Shown: positions 1 through 9,111 of the stretch, one piece after another
How positions within the stretch are numbered: the stretch's first letter is position 1
Layout: each line of letters begins with the position of its first letter
Assembly (NCBI GenBank): GCA_037954665.1
Contig: JBBMOL010000279.1
Span: 661,303 to 725,302 of the forward strand
From: Laguncularia racemosa
Taxonomy: Eukaryota > Streptophyta > Magnoliopsida > Myrtales > Combretaceae
Length of the DNA stretch: 64,000 nt
Direction of reading: 5' to 3'
The notes under the pieces: model-generated
What the model was told of the DNA's origin: nothing
Databases searched by the model: none
The model's input: the letters and a program-made list of their open reading frames with translations, nothing else
Position numbers and translations under genes: made by a program

Positions 1-2
1 AT

Positions 3-1245
3 TTACTTGGTACCAAGGTAATTGTTTACTCTGATCATGCAACTCTCAAATACCTGCTCGCGAAGAAGGAGGCAAAACCAAGATTTATTCGATGGATACT
101 CTTATTACAAGAGTTTGATCTAGAAATACGCGATAGGAAAGGCTCTGAAAACTTAGTTGCCGACCACCTCAGTAGAATACTTATTAGTGAAGGGTCAATA
201 CCAATACAAGATGATTTTCCAGATGAGCATCTCTTTTCTATTCAAAAGATAATTCCGTGGTATGCTGATATTGTCAACTATTTGGTTACTAAGACATTAC
301 CAAGTGATTTGTCTAGAGCTCAAAAAGATAAAATTAAAAGTGATGCTAAGTACTATGTATGGGATGATCTATATTTGTGGAAACATTGTGCTGATCAAAT
401 CATTAGAAGGTGTATTTCTCAAGACGATATTCCTTTTGTCTTGCAATTTTGTCACTTATATGCATGTGGTGGACATTTTGGCCCTAAGAGGACAGCTCAA
501 AAGGTTCGGGACACCAAAGGCTCTTATTAGTGATCGTGGCACACACTTTTGTAATAGAGTAGTGAAAACTCTACTTAAGAAGTACAAGGTCACTCATTGC
601 ACTTCCACCGCATACTACCCTCAAACCAATGGATTGGCAGAAGTTTCAAATTGAGAAATCAAGTCTATTCTGGAAAAAACTGTCAATCCAAGTAGGAAGG
701 ATTGGAGCACAAGACTTGAAGATGCATTATGGGCCTACCGGACAGCTTACAAGACCCCTATAGGTATGTCTCCTTACCGTTTGATATTTGGCAAACCGTA
801 TCATCTCCCTGTGGAGTTGGAACATAGGGTGAACTGGGCTGTAAAACAATGTAACATGCAAATGGATGAGGTTGGTGAGCACAGAAAACTTCAATTACAA
901 GAACTTGAGGAAATTCTAAGAGAAGCTTATGAGAGTACTAAAATCTACAAGGAAAAAACAAAGGATTTTCATGATCAAATGATTTCCCGAAAGAATTTTT
1001 TTGTAGGTCAAAAAGTATTACTTTATCATTCTCGATTGAAGTTGTTTTCTGGAAAACTACGATCACGGTGGGTTGGTCCTTTTGTTATCACTAACATATT
1101 TTCACATGGTACAGTTGAGATCGCAAGTCTTGAAACTGGTAAGAACTTCAAAGTCAATGGTCATCGCTTGAAACCTTTTTATGAAGGATTTCAATTATGT
1201 AATATTGAAGAAACCAGTTTAACTTACCCCGAGTATTGTGATTAA
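3..1245 (+). pseudogene. Athila-type pol remnant: RNase H end plus deleted integrase
   Basis: This is the 3' end of a Ty3/gypsy pol gene of Athila type, cut by the window edge. Frame 3 opens with the end of RNase H, including the SDHATLKYLL segment and a terminal ADHLSRI motif. The integrase zinc-binding region follows, up to the ACGGHFGPKRTA segment near 500. The frame then jumps at about 505-510 straight to the second catalytic Asp region (ISDRGTHF). The stretch with the second half of the zinc finger and the first catalytic Asp is therefore missing, roughly 330 bp judging by family length. A TGA at 652-654 sits where a CGA Arg codon is expected. From 655 the frame runs open through the C-terminal domain to TAA at 1245. 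The copy is dead: no integrase could be active. The downstream sequence matches that of E5, so both belong to one family. Confidence 0.85.
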
Positions 1246-1508
1246 TTACAGGAATGTCTAGCCAAAGTCGTTAAAGAAAGGCGCTTCATGGGAGGCAACC
1301 CATATCAATTTATTTTATTTTAGTTTTGTTTTGATTTTTTTTTTATTAGCTGTAGCAAGGGTATATATCATCGGATGACACTCTCTAGTGCTTAAGGGGA
1401 GAACTCCAATTACTCTACACTTTATATTAAGGAAGTACCAGTATTCCTTTGCTCTTATTCTCTAATGTTCCTTATGTTGTTAATTCCTCTTTAATTGTAC
1501 TGAAGTAG

Positions 1509-1528
1509 GAACAGTGCGGACACTGTTC
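1509..1528 (+). other. Conserved RNA hairpin, CGGA loop (Athila E1)
   Basis: GAACAGTG-CGGA-CACTGTTC is a perfect 8-bp stem closed by four bases. The equivalents in E3 (32791-32810) and E5 (61279-61298) keep the loop form NGGA and an 8-bp stem while the two outermost pairs change on both strands. It lies five bases before an AAGTGTGGGGG tract. Its role is unknown to me. Confidence 0.7.
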
Positions 1529-2651
1529 AAACTAAGTGTGGGGGAGAGGATAATAAAATATAGAGAATAGAGAATTGACTCATACTTTGAATGTTTGTCC
1601 TTAAGAAATTTTAAGCCAAATTTTTCAAAATTTTCATGAAATCTGGAGATTGTACTAAATGTTGTAATAAGCATCTACAAATGTGAAATTGACTTGTTCA
1701 AGTGTTTTACTCACCTACTGCTGTGATTAGAATACTTAGTTAAAATTAAGTAGTGAAATCTCTAAGAAACAAATTTACCTTGTATTTAGCTTTAGAATTG
1801 GAAGTTTAAGAGTAAGTCTAGTTCTTAAGTGAAAAATAAACAAGTTTACTTCTAGGTTATATTAGTTACTGTATACTCTTTGAAGTTGTTTTTGAAACAA
1901 TGATAACACTTAGTGAAAGATGTTGAAGAAACTTTTTTCTTAGTAACCCTTTAAACCGGATAACTATTATTACTCTAAAAAAAAAAAAAAAAAGAATCAA
2001 GCATAGCCATTACTCCAATGATTCAAATAATTATTGAGTTAAGAGTATTCGAACTTGAATGTTAGAGTGAGGAAGAGTCTGTAGGGGTATCTGAAAACCC
2101 GGTCACTTGAGTGACGAGCTCAGGATGTTGCCGACTCAATGAACTCACTATAACAATAAGGGCAGAAAAGGCGAAAGTTCATGAAAAGAAGCAGGCAAAA
2201 ACCCGTCAAAATAGATGCTTGATTAAATCAAAAGAACATGAATGTAAAAATTCATTGAATGAAATAAGACTTATAATAAAAAGGGAGAAAATCTAGGGAA
2301 AGAGTAGATACTATATGCTTTTACTTTGTGTTGCAAAGATTATATACTTGCTAATATTCAATGAAGTTTAATTGGGTGTTTTTCCTTATTGAATTAAGTA
2401 TTTACTTTTGGAATAAAAGTTCTTTTGCTAAACATGAGGATTAAAGTTTGTTTTGTTTAGATTAGCTATTAAATTTTTTCTATGGTAATTTAATCACAGG
2501 AAACCAGTTTGGTTGGAACAGTAGACATTAAAATTACAAGTCATGAATTATAAAAGAATAGATGCTTGAAATGATGAAAAGAAATTTCGTATAATCTATG
2601 ACGGATTTCTCAATTGATTTGATTCAATTGCTTGAGGACAAGCAAGGGTTT

Positions 2652-2666
2652 AAGTGTGGGGGAATT
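2652..2666 (+). promoter_or_regulatory. Polypurine tract of E1
   Basis: The purine-rich AAGTGTGGGGGAATT lies directly before the TGATAGAG start of the LTR. In LTR retrotransposons this RNA survives RNase H and primes plus-strand DNA. The same sequence precedes the E5 3' LTR at 62354-62368. Confidence 0.85.
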
Positions 2667-2855
2667 TGATAGAGCCATTTTATACTAAATTTTTATAGTA
2701 TGAATTGTGTTAATTTATTAATGATTTTATAGAAATCATAAGGAAATGGTACTTAATCTTATTATGGTTATAAATCAGGCTTAATGGAGTCAAGAGTGCT
2801 AATTCAAGTGATTTAGAGAAGTCATTTAAAATTTGGATCAAAGACAAAGATCTAC

Positions 2856-3170
2856 ATCGACCAGAGGGAGGTACGGCTTGTGACCTAGCCGTGGTGGAAG
2901 CGATGCCATACACTGAACAAGAAGGAGGAAATGTGGATTATCAACAGAGAGACGCACGGCTTGTGATCTAGCCGTGGTGGAAGCCGTGGTAGAAGCCGTG
3001 CCATACACTGAATAAGGATGAGAAATTGTGGAACATCGACCAGAGGAAGGCACGGTTTGAGACCTGACCGTGGTGGAAACCGTGGCATACACTGAACAAG
3101 GATAATGATATTTGAACTATCAACAGAGGATGGCACGGTTCGAAATCTGGCCGTGTTGGTGGGCGTGCTA
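2856..3170 (+). repeat. Tandem hairpin array in the E1 LTR
   Basis: Units start near 2856, 2939, 3032 and 3118, so the spacing is 83-93 bp. Each unit opens with ATCGACCAGAG or ATCAACAGAG and contains an inverted repeat such as CACGGCT (2955-2961) with AGCCGTG (2970-2976). The array lies upstream of the TATA box. The reverse-strand frames seen here follow from the repeats and are not genes. Confidence 0.8.
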
Positions 3171-3264
3171 GGCGAACGATTATTCCCTTCTCGAGATTTA
3201 CTTGAAAAAGGAAGGATATATTCGTATCTTGCTAGCTAAAGATCCTCTGCCATTCCCTTAACAA

Positions 3265-3272
3265 TATAAATA
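3265..3272 (+). promoter_or_regulatory. TATA box of the E1 LTR
   Basis: TATAAATA is followed by GAACCAACCCTAGAGG, which recurs after the TATA boxes of both E5 LTRs (57725 and about 63047). It marks the U3 promoter; transcription would start some 30 bp downstream. Confidence 0.65.
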
Positions 3273-4213
3273 GAACCAACCCTAGAGGAGAGAGGGGGAT
3301 TACTTTTTTGGGGCAGGAAGGAAGAAGGAGAGGCAGAGCAAGGGACACCGGTAACAAAGACTTTTTCATGTTTTCTCTTTTAACTTTCATTTTGAGGATG
3401 AACATGTGTAGCTAAGCAAATCTTCTAGCCAAAGGATCATTGAAGTTTAATTCTTCACGAATTGTGAGATCTAATTGAGTTACTTTTATTCTACTCTTTG
3501 TTTTCGGATATTTATATATCTTCTGGAAGTTTTGTCAATATTATCTTTGTTGATTGGTATGAATTAGAGCTCTTCTACTCAATTAGCAAGTTAATATATT
3601 GTCAACTAGTACGTCAAATCCGTAATTGTTTGATAGTTGTAGTTTCGGTAACACAATAACATGTTTGATTATAAAATAAATAGTCAAATTCATGTTATGG
3701 AGATATATGATCTTGTTTAAATAGGTTATCTTATAATCTATTGGCATGAATTGGTAGTCTCTCTTGTTTGTAATGCTATTGGTAGATTAAATCCTAAGAG
3801 CTTGTTTAGGGTTGTCTAATCAATAAGAGAAATAATCGAAGAGCATGTTTTGATTATCAAGAAAGTAAGGAGAGATAGGTTATTAGAGCTTGTTAATAAC
3901 CATAACCAGTTTATCTTGGATAAAGGATAGAAAATATTTGCATCGATGATCAATTCCTATAATTAAACTATCTTGATTCCTTTGGCTAGGCTTTTATCAT
4001 TATTCAAATTTTATTATCTGATTTTAGTATTATTTTGATTCACAAACAAAATCCCCCATTCTTCTTTTCCTCTCTATTCTCTTTTAATAGGAATATATTT
4101 AACCAATCTCTGTGGATACGACTCTACTCACTACTATATACAAATCATATAATTGTCTAGAAGTAAGTTTTTATTTTTGTTGGATTCGATACCCTTGGAT
4201 TCGACACCCATCA

Positions 4214-5021
4214 TTCACAGTTTATGTGTTGGTGTTATTGATTGGGATTTTACTGGAAATTGAATTGAGTTGTTGATTCATTTATGCAAAAGCATCATTG
4301 TGGTTTTAATCATCATTGTTTTTATAAATTCGATCACCTTCAAATTTATGGTTCATGCCAATTGTTCCAATTTGATTCGGTTTTTGATCTTATGATTAAG
4401 AGTGCTTTAATTGGATTATTTGCATATGCTTAGATCCCCTTTTAAGCATATCATATAATCAAATGATTCCAATTCTTAGGAAGCAATCCACAGTAATCGA
4501 AACCAACAATCGAATGAACGAACAATAAACCTTAAACCTTTACCAAATATGACGCACTAGCAAGAGAGTAGTCTTAGCATAGATTTGTTGATATGGCGCA
4601 CAACAATCCAATACTGTCACATGCTATAATCCCATGGATTGATAAGAGTAAAAAAAAAGAAGAAGATCAAACTTTAATATGCAATTTCTCAAATGTTTAA
4701 AAGTCCCTAAATCCTTACATTACAATTTATATATAGCAAAAGGAAACAAAATGTGAAGTCACAAAAATCAACCGGTTTACCTACACAAGTCGCTGGCTTT
4801 AGAATCATGAGGGCCGTCAACCTTGAATAGTGCACCGTTAGCTAATATAGCCAACTTAAGTGCTAGAGTCACTGGCCTTGAAGTCCGATCTAACTCCATG
4901 TTGCCAGCCTTGAATGGCCAGTCTAAAGGAAAGCCACTGGCCTAAAGGTGTCCAAATTTGGCTCTTGTGATTTGATTCCCACGTTGAACAAAGTTGTAAG
5001 AGTTATGATTTGATTCCCATC
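4214..5021 (-). repeat. Reverse-strand LTR fragment, CRM-like
   Basis: Read on the minus strand, a clean LTR start (TGATGGGAATC) lies at 5021 beside Tat integrase sequence. It is followed by GGCC-rich repeats (about 4780-4945), a TATA-like TATATATAAAT near 4726-4735, and the GTGCGTCATATTTGG segment that also occurs in the CRM-type LTRs here. The far end is not identifiable and may have been cut by insertion of E1. No coding sequence is seen in 4214-5000. Confidence 0.5.
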
Positions 5022-5458
5022 ACGATCATTTTCTCAATAACTCTCTTAATGTTTTTGTTAGCTAATTCTACTGCTCTATTCATTTGAGGTCTGTATGGAG
5101 TTGAGTTTCTATGATTTATCTTAAATTGTTGTCATAACTCCATCATCAATTTGTTATTAAGATTGGTGCCATTATCAATGATGATCAATTTAAGAACTCC
5201 ATACTGAGCTATTATGTTTCTCTTCATAAACTGGACTACCACTCCTTTAGTGACACTAGCATATGGTGAGGCTTCAACCCACTTGATGAAATAATCAATA
5301 GCTACCAATATAAACCTATAACCGTTGGGCACCTTTAAGGTGATTAGTCTAATAATGTCGATTCTTCACATAGAGAAAGGTCGTGGTGCAGAAAGTGAAT
5401 GGAGCTCTTTTAGGTGGAGCATTTATTTTGTTGGTGTAAACTTGACACAAGTGGTCTT
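5022..5458 (-). pseudogene. Tat-type integrase core fragment
   Basis: Minus-strand translation gives an integrase catalytic core with ILVAIDYFIKWVEASPYA, then the second Asp in IIIDNGTNLNNK, one stop after LMMEL, and an AANK-like region before the break at 5022. Above 5340 the homology to the plus-strand Tat copy (17780-18260) continues to about 5458, although the frame is broken. It is a piece of a second, inverted Tat copy, truncated on both sides, with no activity. Confidence 0.75.
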
Positions 5459-5744
5459 AGTGGATGATGGACCATTATATGTGTTGCAAATTAGATATAT
5501 CCTAGAGATGGTAGGGCAAGAGCAACCACCCCTTATGGTATTTCAGGTATTAGGAGACTGTAGTGAGAATTTTACAAATAACTTGCTAGGAGGATATAGA
5601 GTCTTTATTGCATTTGACCCATTAGATTTGAGAATAAATCTTCTTGAAGCCTATGCAGATGATAGGAATCAAAATCCTACAGGACCTATCACTAAGACAA
5701 GAGCCAAAAGGGTTATAAAATTTGGTGATGAAGGTCCTCTTTGA
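5459..5744 (+). pseudogene. CRM-like pol C-terminal tail, truncated on the left
   Basis: An open frame of about 95 codons (to TGA at 5744) is closely related to the tails of F2-a and F2-b. Shared blocks are the LYVLQIRYILEMV segment, the IAFDPLDLR segment, then a GPIT-KTRAK basic end. The last 28 codons lie inside the LTR that starts at 5660, a known CRM trait. The sequence left of 5459 is an inverted Tat fragment, so the rest of this element is lost. The frame also opens upstream (5325), but that part is Tat antisense and not part of the gene. Confidence 0.65.
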
Positions 5745-6531
5745 ACAAACCAACACTGAAAATATTTATATACTAACTTCTTATCTATTACTTATTTATT
5801 GTGCATTCCAGAAAGTATACTTGTGGGTTTTTACAAGGTGATGGATAAACTCACTAAAGCTTAGCTTGTAGGTTATTCATGGACTGACTTAAACCAAAGA
5901 AGAATTGGTCCAACAAATTGTTCACTTAAATCAAAGAACTGGCCACTTGAAGGCCATTTGTATATGTAATTGTTACTTATGGGAACCAGTCATTTTTATT
6001 TTGTACTTATAATTTGTGATTAGGGAACTGGCTACTTGAGTGGCAACTTTGTAAATTTTTGTTTGTTTTAACCGTAATAGGAGAAAATATAAATACTTGT
6101 TAATTAGGGATTTTAGGGAGCTTTTGTCATTTTTGAAAAATACTCATTGTTGCTGTGAGAGAGTGATAGGAATAAAAATCCGACAAGACCTATCATTAGG
6201 GCAAGAACCAAAGGAATTCAAATCTTGGCGTTGAGGGCCCACTTTGAGCAGATCGACCCCGGAATTATTTATATATTAACCTCTTTTCTATTATTCTTGT
6301 ATTGTGTTATCCAACAGGCACACTTACCATATTTTATAGGGCGATGGACAAACTCACTCAGACTCAGCTTGTTGGTTATCCACGGACCGACCTGAACCGG
6401 CGATGAGTTGGGCCGATGGATCCTATAGAAGAATGGCATCTTGAAGACCATTTCTTTTATATATTTATTCTTTTTATGAACTATTTTGGTTTAGGACACT
6501 TTTATTTCCTAGTAATTTTCATTTAGGGTTA

Positions 6532-6548
6532 GCCACCTTAAAAGTGGC
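6532..6548 (+). promoter_or_regulatory. GCCAC/GTGGC palindrome upstream of the TATA box
   Basis: GCCACCTTAAAAGTGGC ends about 38 bp before the TATA palindrome. The same site lies at 10081-10097, near 21471 and 24830, near 46134, and in reverse near 49460 and 53270. F3-type LTRs have related versions (6031-6044, 35945-35957). Conservation across diverged LTRs suggests a promoter or RNA element; function is inferred. Confidence 0.55.
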
Positions 6549-6585
6549 AAACTTGTAATTTTGAGCACTTTTTAACCCTAGGAGT

Positions 6586-6605
6586 AGCAAGTATAAATAC
6601 TTGCT
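6586..6605 (+). promoter_or_regulatory. TATA box inside a perfect inverted repeat
   Basis: AGCAAGTATAAATACTTGCT has 8-bp arms around TAAA. Identical copies lie at 10135-10154 and in the F2-b and F5-type LTRs; reverse copies are around 49407 and 53217. The TATAAATA motif makes it the likely core promoter of these LTRs. Confidence 0.7.
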
Positions 6606-7381
6606 TAAGAGAGGGTTTGAGGAGGCTTATTTTTGCAGAACAAACACTTCTTTTCACGTGAGAATTAGGGTTCCTAATTTTCATCTAAGCTCTTATCAAT
6701 TTCAATCCCGAGAGTTGAAATTGTGGGGAATGCAACACCTTGAAATTGTGAGTTGTATCAATTTCAATTTGTTGTGATTTCTTTTCTTCTCTAGTGTGTC
6801 ATATCTAGGGTTGAATTGAGATAGTTCTTGGTCAGAAATACATCTTATTGTTCACAAAATATTGTATTTATTTGAAGTACTTAGCAATTGGATTCGGATC
6901 ATCATTGAAGAATTCACTTGAAAACGTGTTCTTCTCTATTTGAAAGGAATTCTTATAATTGAGGTTTTCTTTTGAATTTGTGAATTATTTGCGTGGATTA
7001 TATGAGATTAGAGTGTTGTTAGAAGATATTATCATTGTGGTATTATAATTATATCATTGGACATTTGGATTTCATCATATCTTCATTAGGGTTCATGTGA
7101 TTTAGCCTTGTGGATCCGGTATTGCCTTGACTTGAGATTGTTTTTCTTAAGTCTTTTGATTGTGCTTTTAAGTGGAATTAGGCACATCATCTTTTTGGTA
7201 TCAGAGCTATATCATATTTGGATTTAAGATTGAACACATCATTGTTGTCGAATTGGTTCAAAAGCAATAAGATTTGACGCTAATGTTCATGAGATTGAAG
7301 CTAGTTTGAATGACATTGTCTAAGTGTCTGTCAATCTTGGTTTTTGTGTTCTTAAACTTGGTTTTAGGCACATCATCTTTT

Positions 7382-7393
7382 TGGTATCAGAGC
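7382..7393 (+). promoter_or_regulatory. Primer binding site of F2-a (tRNA initiator Met)
   Basis: TGGTATCAGAGC lies six bases after the LTR end and is complementary to the 3' end of plant initiator tRNA-Met. It would prime minus-strand synthesis. Leader sequence shared with F2-b begins directly after it. Confidence 0.8.
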
Positions 7394-8637
7394 TTGTGGT
7401 TGTGAGAAGGGATTATGTGATTTTGAATTTTGGAAATTTAGGGTTTATGTTCTTACATCATCAATTCCAAAATTGCGGGTAAATTGAAATTGTTGTTGTA
7501 GTTGTTTGAAGTGGAGTGAATTCTCTTGAGTAGGAGTTGAATTTGCTGCATGTTGAAGTGATTTTGAAGTACTTTTTGAATGCTTCTATGTTGTGGACTT
7601 CACCGTGAAGGAAGAGGAAAGATAGTGCATTTTTTTTAGTGCAATTTCGGAAGTGCAATTGTGTAGGAAGTGAATTGTGGTTCTTACATTGTTTGAATTC
7701 GGAATTGGGGAGAACATTTGCAATTTCCACATTTGATTAGTGTGTAAGAAGGGAAGTTATTTGATTTCAAAAAAAGCATTAAGAGTGAAGGAGTTAAGTG
7801 TGTTTGTTTGAATTTGAAAAATTGCATCTTACCAAATGTGGAGGGGTTGCAATTAGTGAAGTGGTTTGATTTTCAAATTTAATTTGCTACCTTCTTATGT
7901 AAGTTGCGGATTGGAATTGTATTTGAAGTGAAGAATTTTGCAACGTGATTATCCTTGAAATTGCTTTGAGAAAGAGTAATGAATTGAAAAAAAAATTTAT
8001 GTTGCATGTGACGTGTATGTTGTTGTAAGTTGCGGTAGATAAATTATGTAGAAGTGGAGAAGTGCACCATGTGTGTGAAGGTGTTTGTGTGGTGTTGTGT
8101 TGTGCAAATTGGAAGTGGAAGTGTACAATTTTCAGAATTGCATTGTGTGGGATAATAGGGAATTTATTTGAAATTCAAACACATCCATTAAGTTGAGGAA
8201 GTTATTAAGTGGTATTGATTGTGTTCCATTTGAATTTGAAATTTGATTATTACCATTTGTGGAAAGTGCATTAAGGATGTTTATTTGAATTTGTTGCCAT
8301 GTTATGGAGTTGTGTGGATTAAGGTGCTGCACATCAAGATCAATTGTAGGTGTGAAACCGTGGCAAGAAAGGAAAATTGAAGTAGTAGAATTTGAATTCA
8401 AAAACAAACATTAAAGTGTGAAAGTAATTGAACTTATTACTTCAACACTTGTTAGTTGAATTTAATTTCTTAACTACTTGGAAGTATTTATTTGTGCTTC
8501 AATTATCTCACTTAACTTTATTTGAAGTACCAATAAACATTTCTTATATTGGTTGAGTGTGAGTAGTGTGGGTGTGTAAGGGAGTGTTGTCGTGGTGTGG
8601 TGAAGTGTATTGAGGTTATTGAAATCAGTAAGCAACA
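7394..8637 (+). other. Leader of F2-a, cytosine-poor
   Basis: There is no plausible gene in this 1.2 kb. The plus strand is rich in G and T and poor in C; for example 7501-7560 holds 20 G and 4 C. The same leader occurs in F2-b (22139-23380). The minus-strand frames found here only reflect the skew. It may carry packaging or translation signals, but none is identifiable. Confidence 0.6.
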
Positions 8638-9111
8638 ATGTCAAGTGAGTTGTATTTGTCTACTAAGATATTTCATCGGGACTTGACTTTCTTTCAAACC
8701 ATTGATGAGGGACAAAGAGAAAACCTGTTCCATACTTCTTGTAGGGTACAAGGAAACTTGTGCGCAATTATTATTGATGGCTGTAGTTGTACTAATGTTG
8801 TAGCTGCATCATTAGTATCGAAGTTGAAACTTGAAACTATCCCACATCCCAAACCCTATACATTACATTGGTTGAATGATCAGGATGGTCTTTGTGTGAC
8901 CCAAAGGGCTAAGGTACCCTTCAGTATAGGGGACAAGTACTATGATGAGCTTGAATGTGATATTCTTCCTCTTTATGCATCCCATATATTACTTGGTAGA
9001 CCATGGTTGTATGATAGGATGGTATTACATGATGGGTATAGAAATACTTATATGTTTAAAAAGGATGGTAAACGTATAGTATTGAACCTTATGTCACCAT
9101 CAGAGGTCTAG
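8638..9111 (+). CDS. CRM-type aspartic protease of F2-a
   Basis: 157 codons from ATG to TAG. The frame encodes a retrotransposon aspartic protease: an ENLFHTSCRVQG strand, the active-site loop with Asp at residue 47 (codon 8776-8778), and the ILLGRPWLYD segment near residue 120. In F2-b the active site reads DGGS, here D-G-C-S, so a Gly has become Cys (GGT/GGC to TGT) and activity is doubtful. The ATG follows about 1.2 kb of leader; the amino end (MSSELYLST) is the same in F2-b, which supports this start. No gag precedes it, which is unusual, since the protease normally follows gag in one frame. The frame continues after TAG into the linker and tail. Confidence 0.7.
   Translation: MSSELYLSTKIFHRDLTFFQTIDEGQRENLFHTSCRVQGNLCAIIIDGCSCTNVVAASLVSKLKLETIPHPKPYTLHWLNDQDGLCVTQRAKVPFSIGDKYYDELECDILPLYASHILLGRPWLYDRMVLHDGYRNTYMFKKDGKRIVLNLMSPSEV

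Larger units (their letters stand above)
1246..2666 (+). other. Athila 3' noncoding region between integrase and LTR
   Basis: No credible coding frame is seen in these 1.4 kb; a 61-codon frame at 2111-2296 is chance. The stretch is alignable with 60980-62368 (same family) and more loosely with 32531-33995 (different Athila family). Landmarks are a hairpin at 1289-1302 (TGGG/CCCA), a hairpin at 1509-1528 with CGGA loop, an internal polypurine-like tract at 1534-1550, an A-run near 1977-1994, a hairpin at 2102-2115 (GTCACT/AGTGAC), and the terminal polypurine tract at 2652-2666. Some Athila elements carry an envelope-like frame here; none is recognisable in this copy. Confidence 0.7.
2667..4213 (+). 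repeat. 3' LTR of Athila element E1
   Basis: The LTR runs from TGATAGAG to CCCATCA, about 1547 bp, and matches the E5 LTRs at 57050 and 62369. Its promoter half holds about four tandem units of roughly 87 bp (2856-3170), each with a CACGGCT/AGCCGTG hairpin. A TATA box (TATAAATA, 3265-3272) follows about 95 bp later. The sequence before the 3' end has the ACTCACTACTATAT segment typical of this family. The flank after 4213 is TTCAC; the partner duplication lies outside the window. Confidence 0.85.
6164..7375 (+). repeat. 5' LTR of F2-a, with embedded primer site
   Basis: 1212 bp, TGATAGGAAT to GGCACATCA. A first LTR-like end falls at 7189, followed by a primer site (TGGTATCAGAGC, 7196-7207), about 170 bp of leader-like sequence and then a second GGCACATCA end at 7375. 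The 3' LTR (9702-10924, 1223 bp) has the same internal arrangement. Promoter features are GCCACCTTAAAAGTGGC at 6532-6548 and the TATA-bearing palindrome at 6586-6605. The first quarter can be read as an extension of the pol frame. Confidence 0.8.

Noticed and set aside
2111..2296. Possible envelope-like frame in the Athila 3' region
   Set aside because: 61 codons only, no signal peptide or membrane segment, and E5 breaks it with indels at the same place.
2710..3136. Reverse-strand frames with repeated residues over the E1 LTR
   Set aside because: They arise from the tandem hairpin units, overlap each other in different frames, and have counterparts wherever the array occurs.
8132..8407. 91-codon minus-strand frame conserved in F2-a and F2-b (also 22875-23150)
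   Set aside because: It lies in the leader of a plus-strand element; the two copies are nearly identical as DNA, so the conserved frame carries no separate evidence of coding, and I find no domain.
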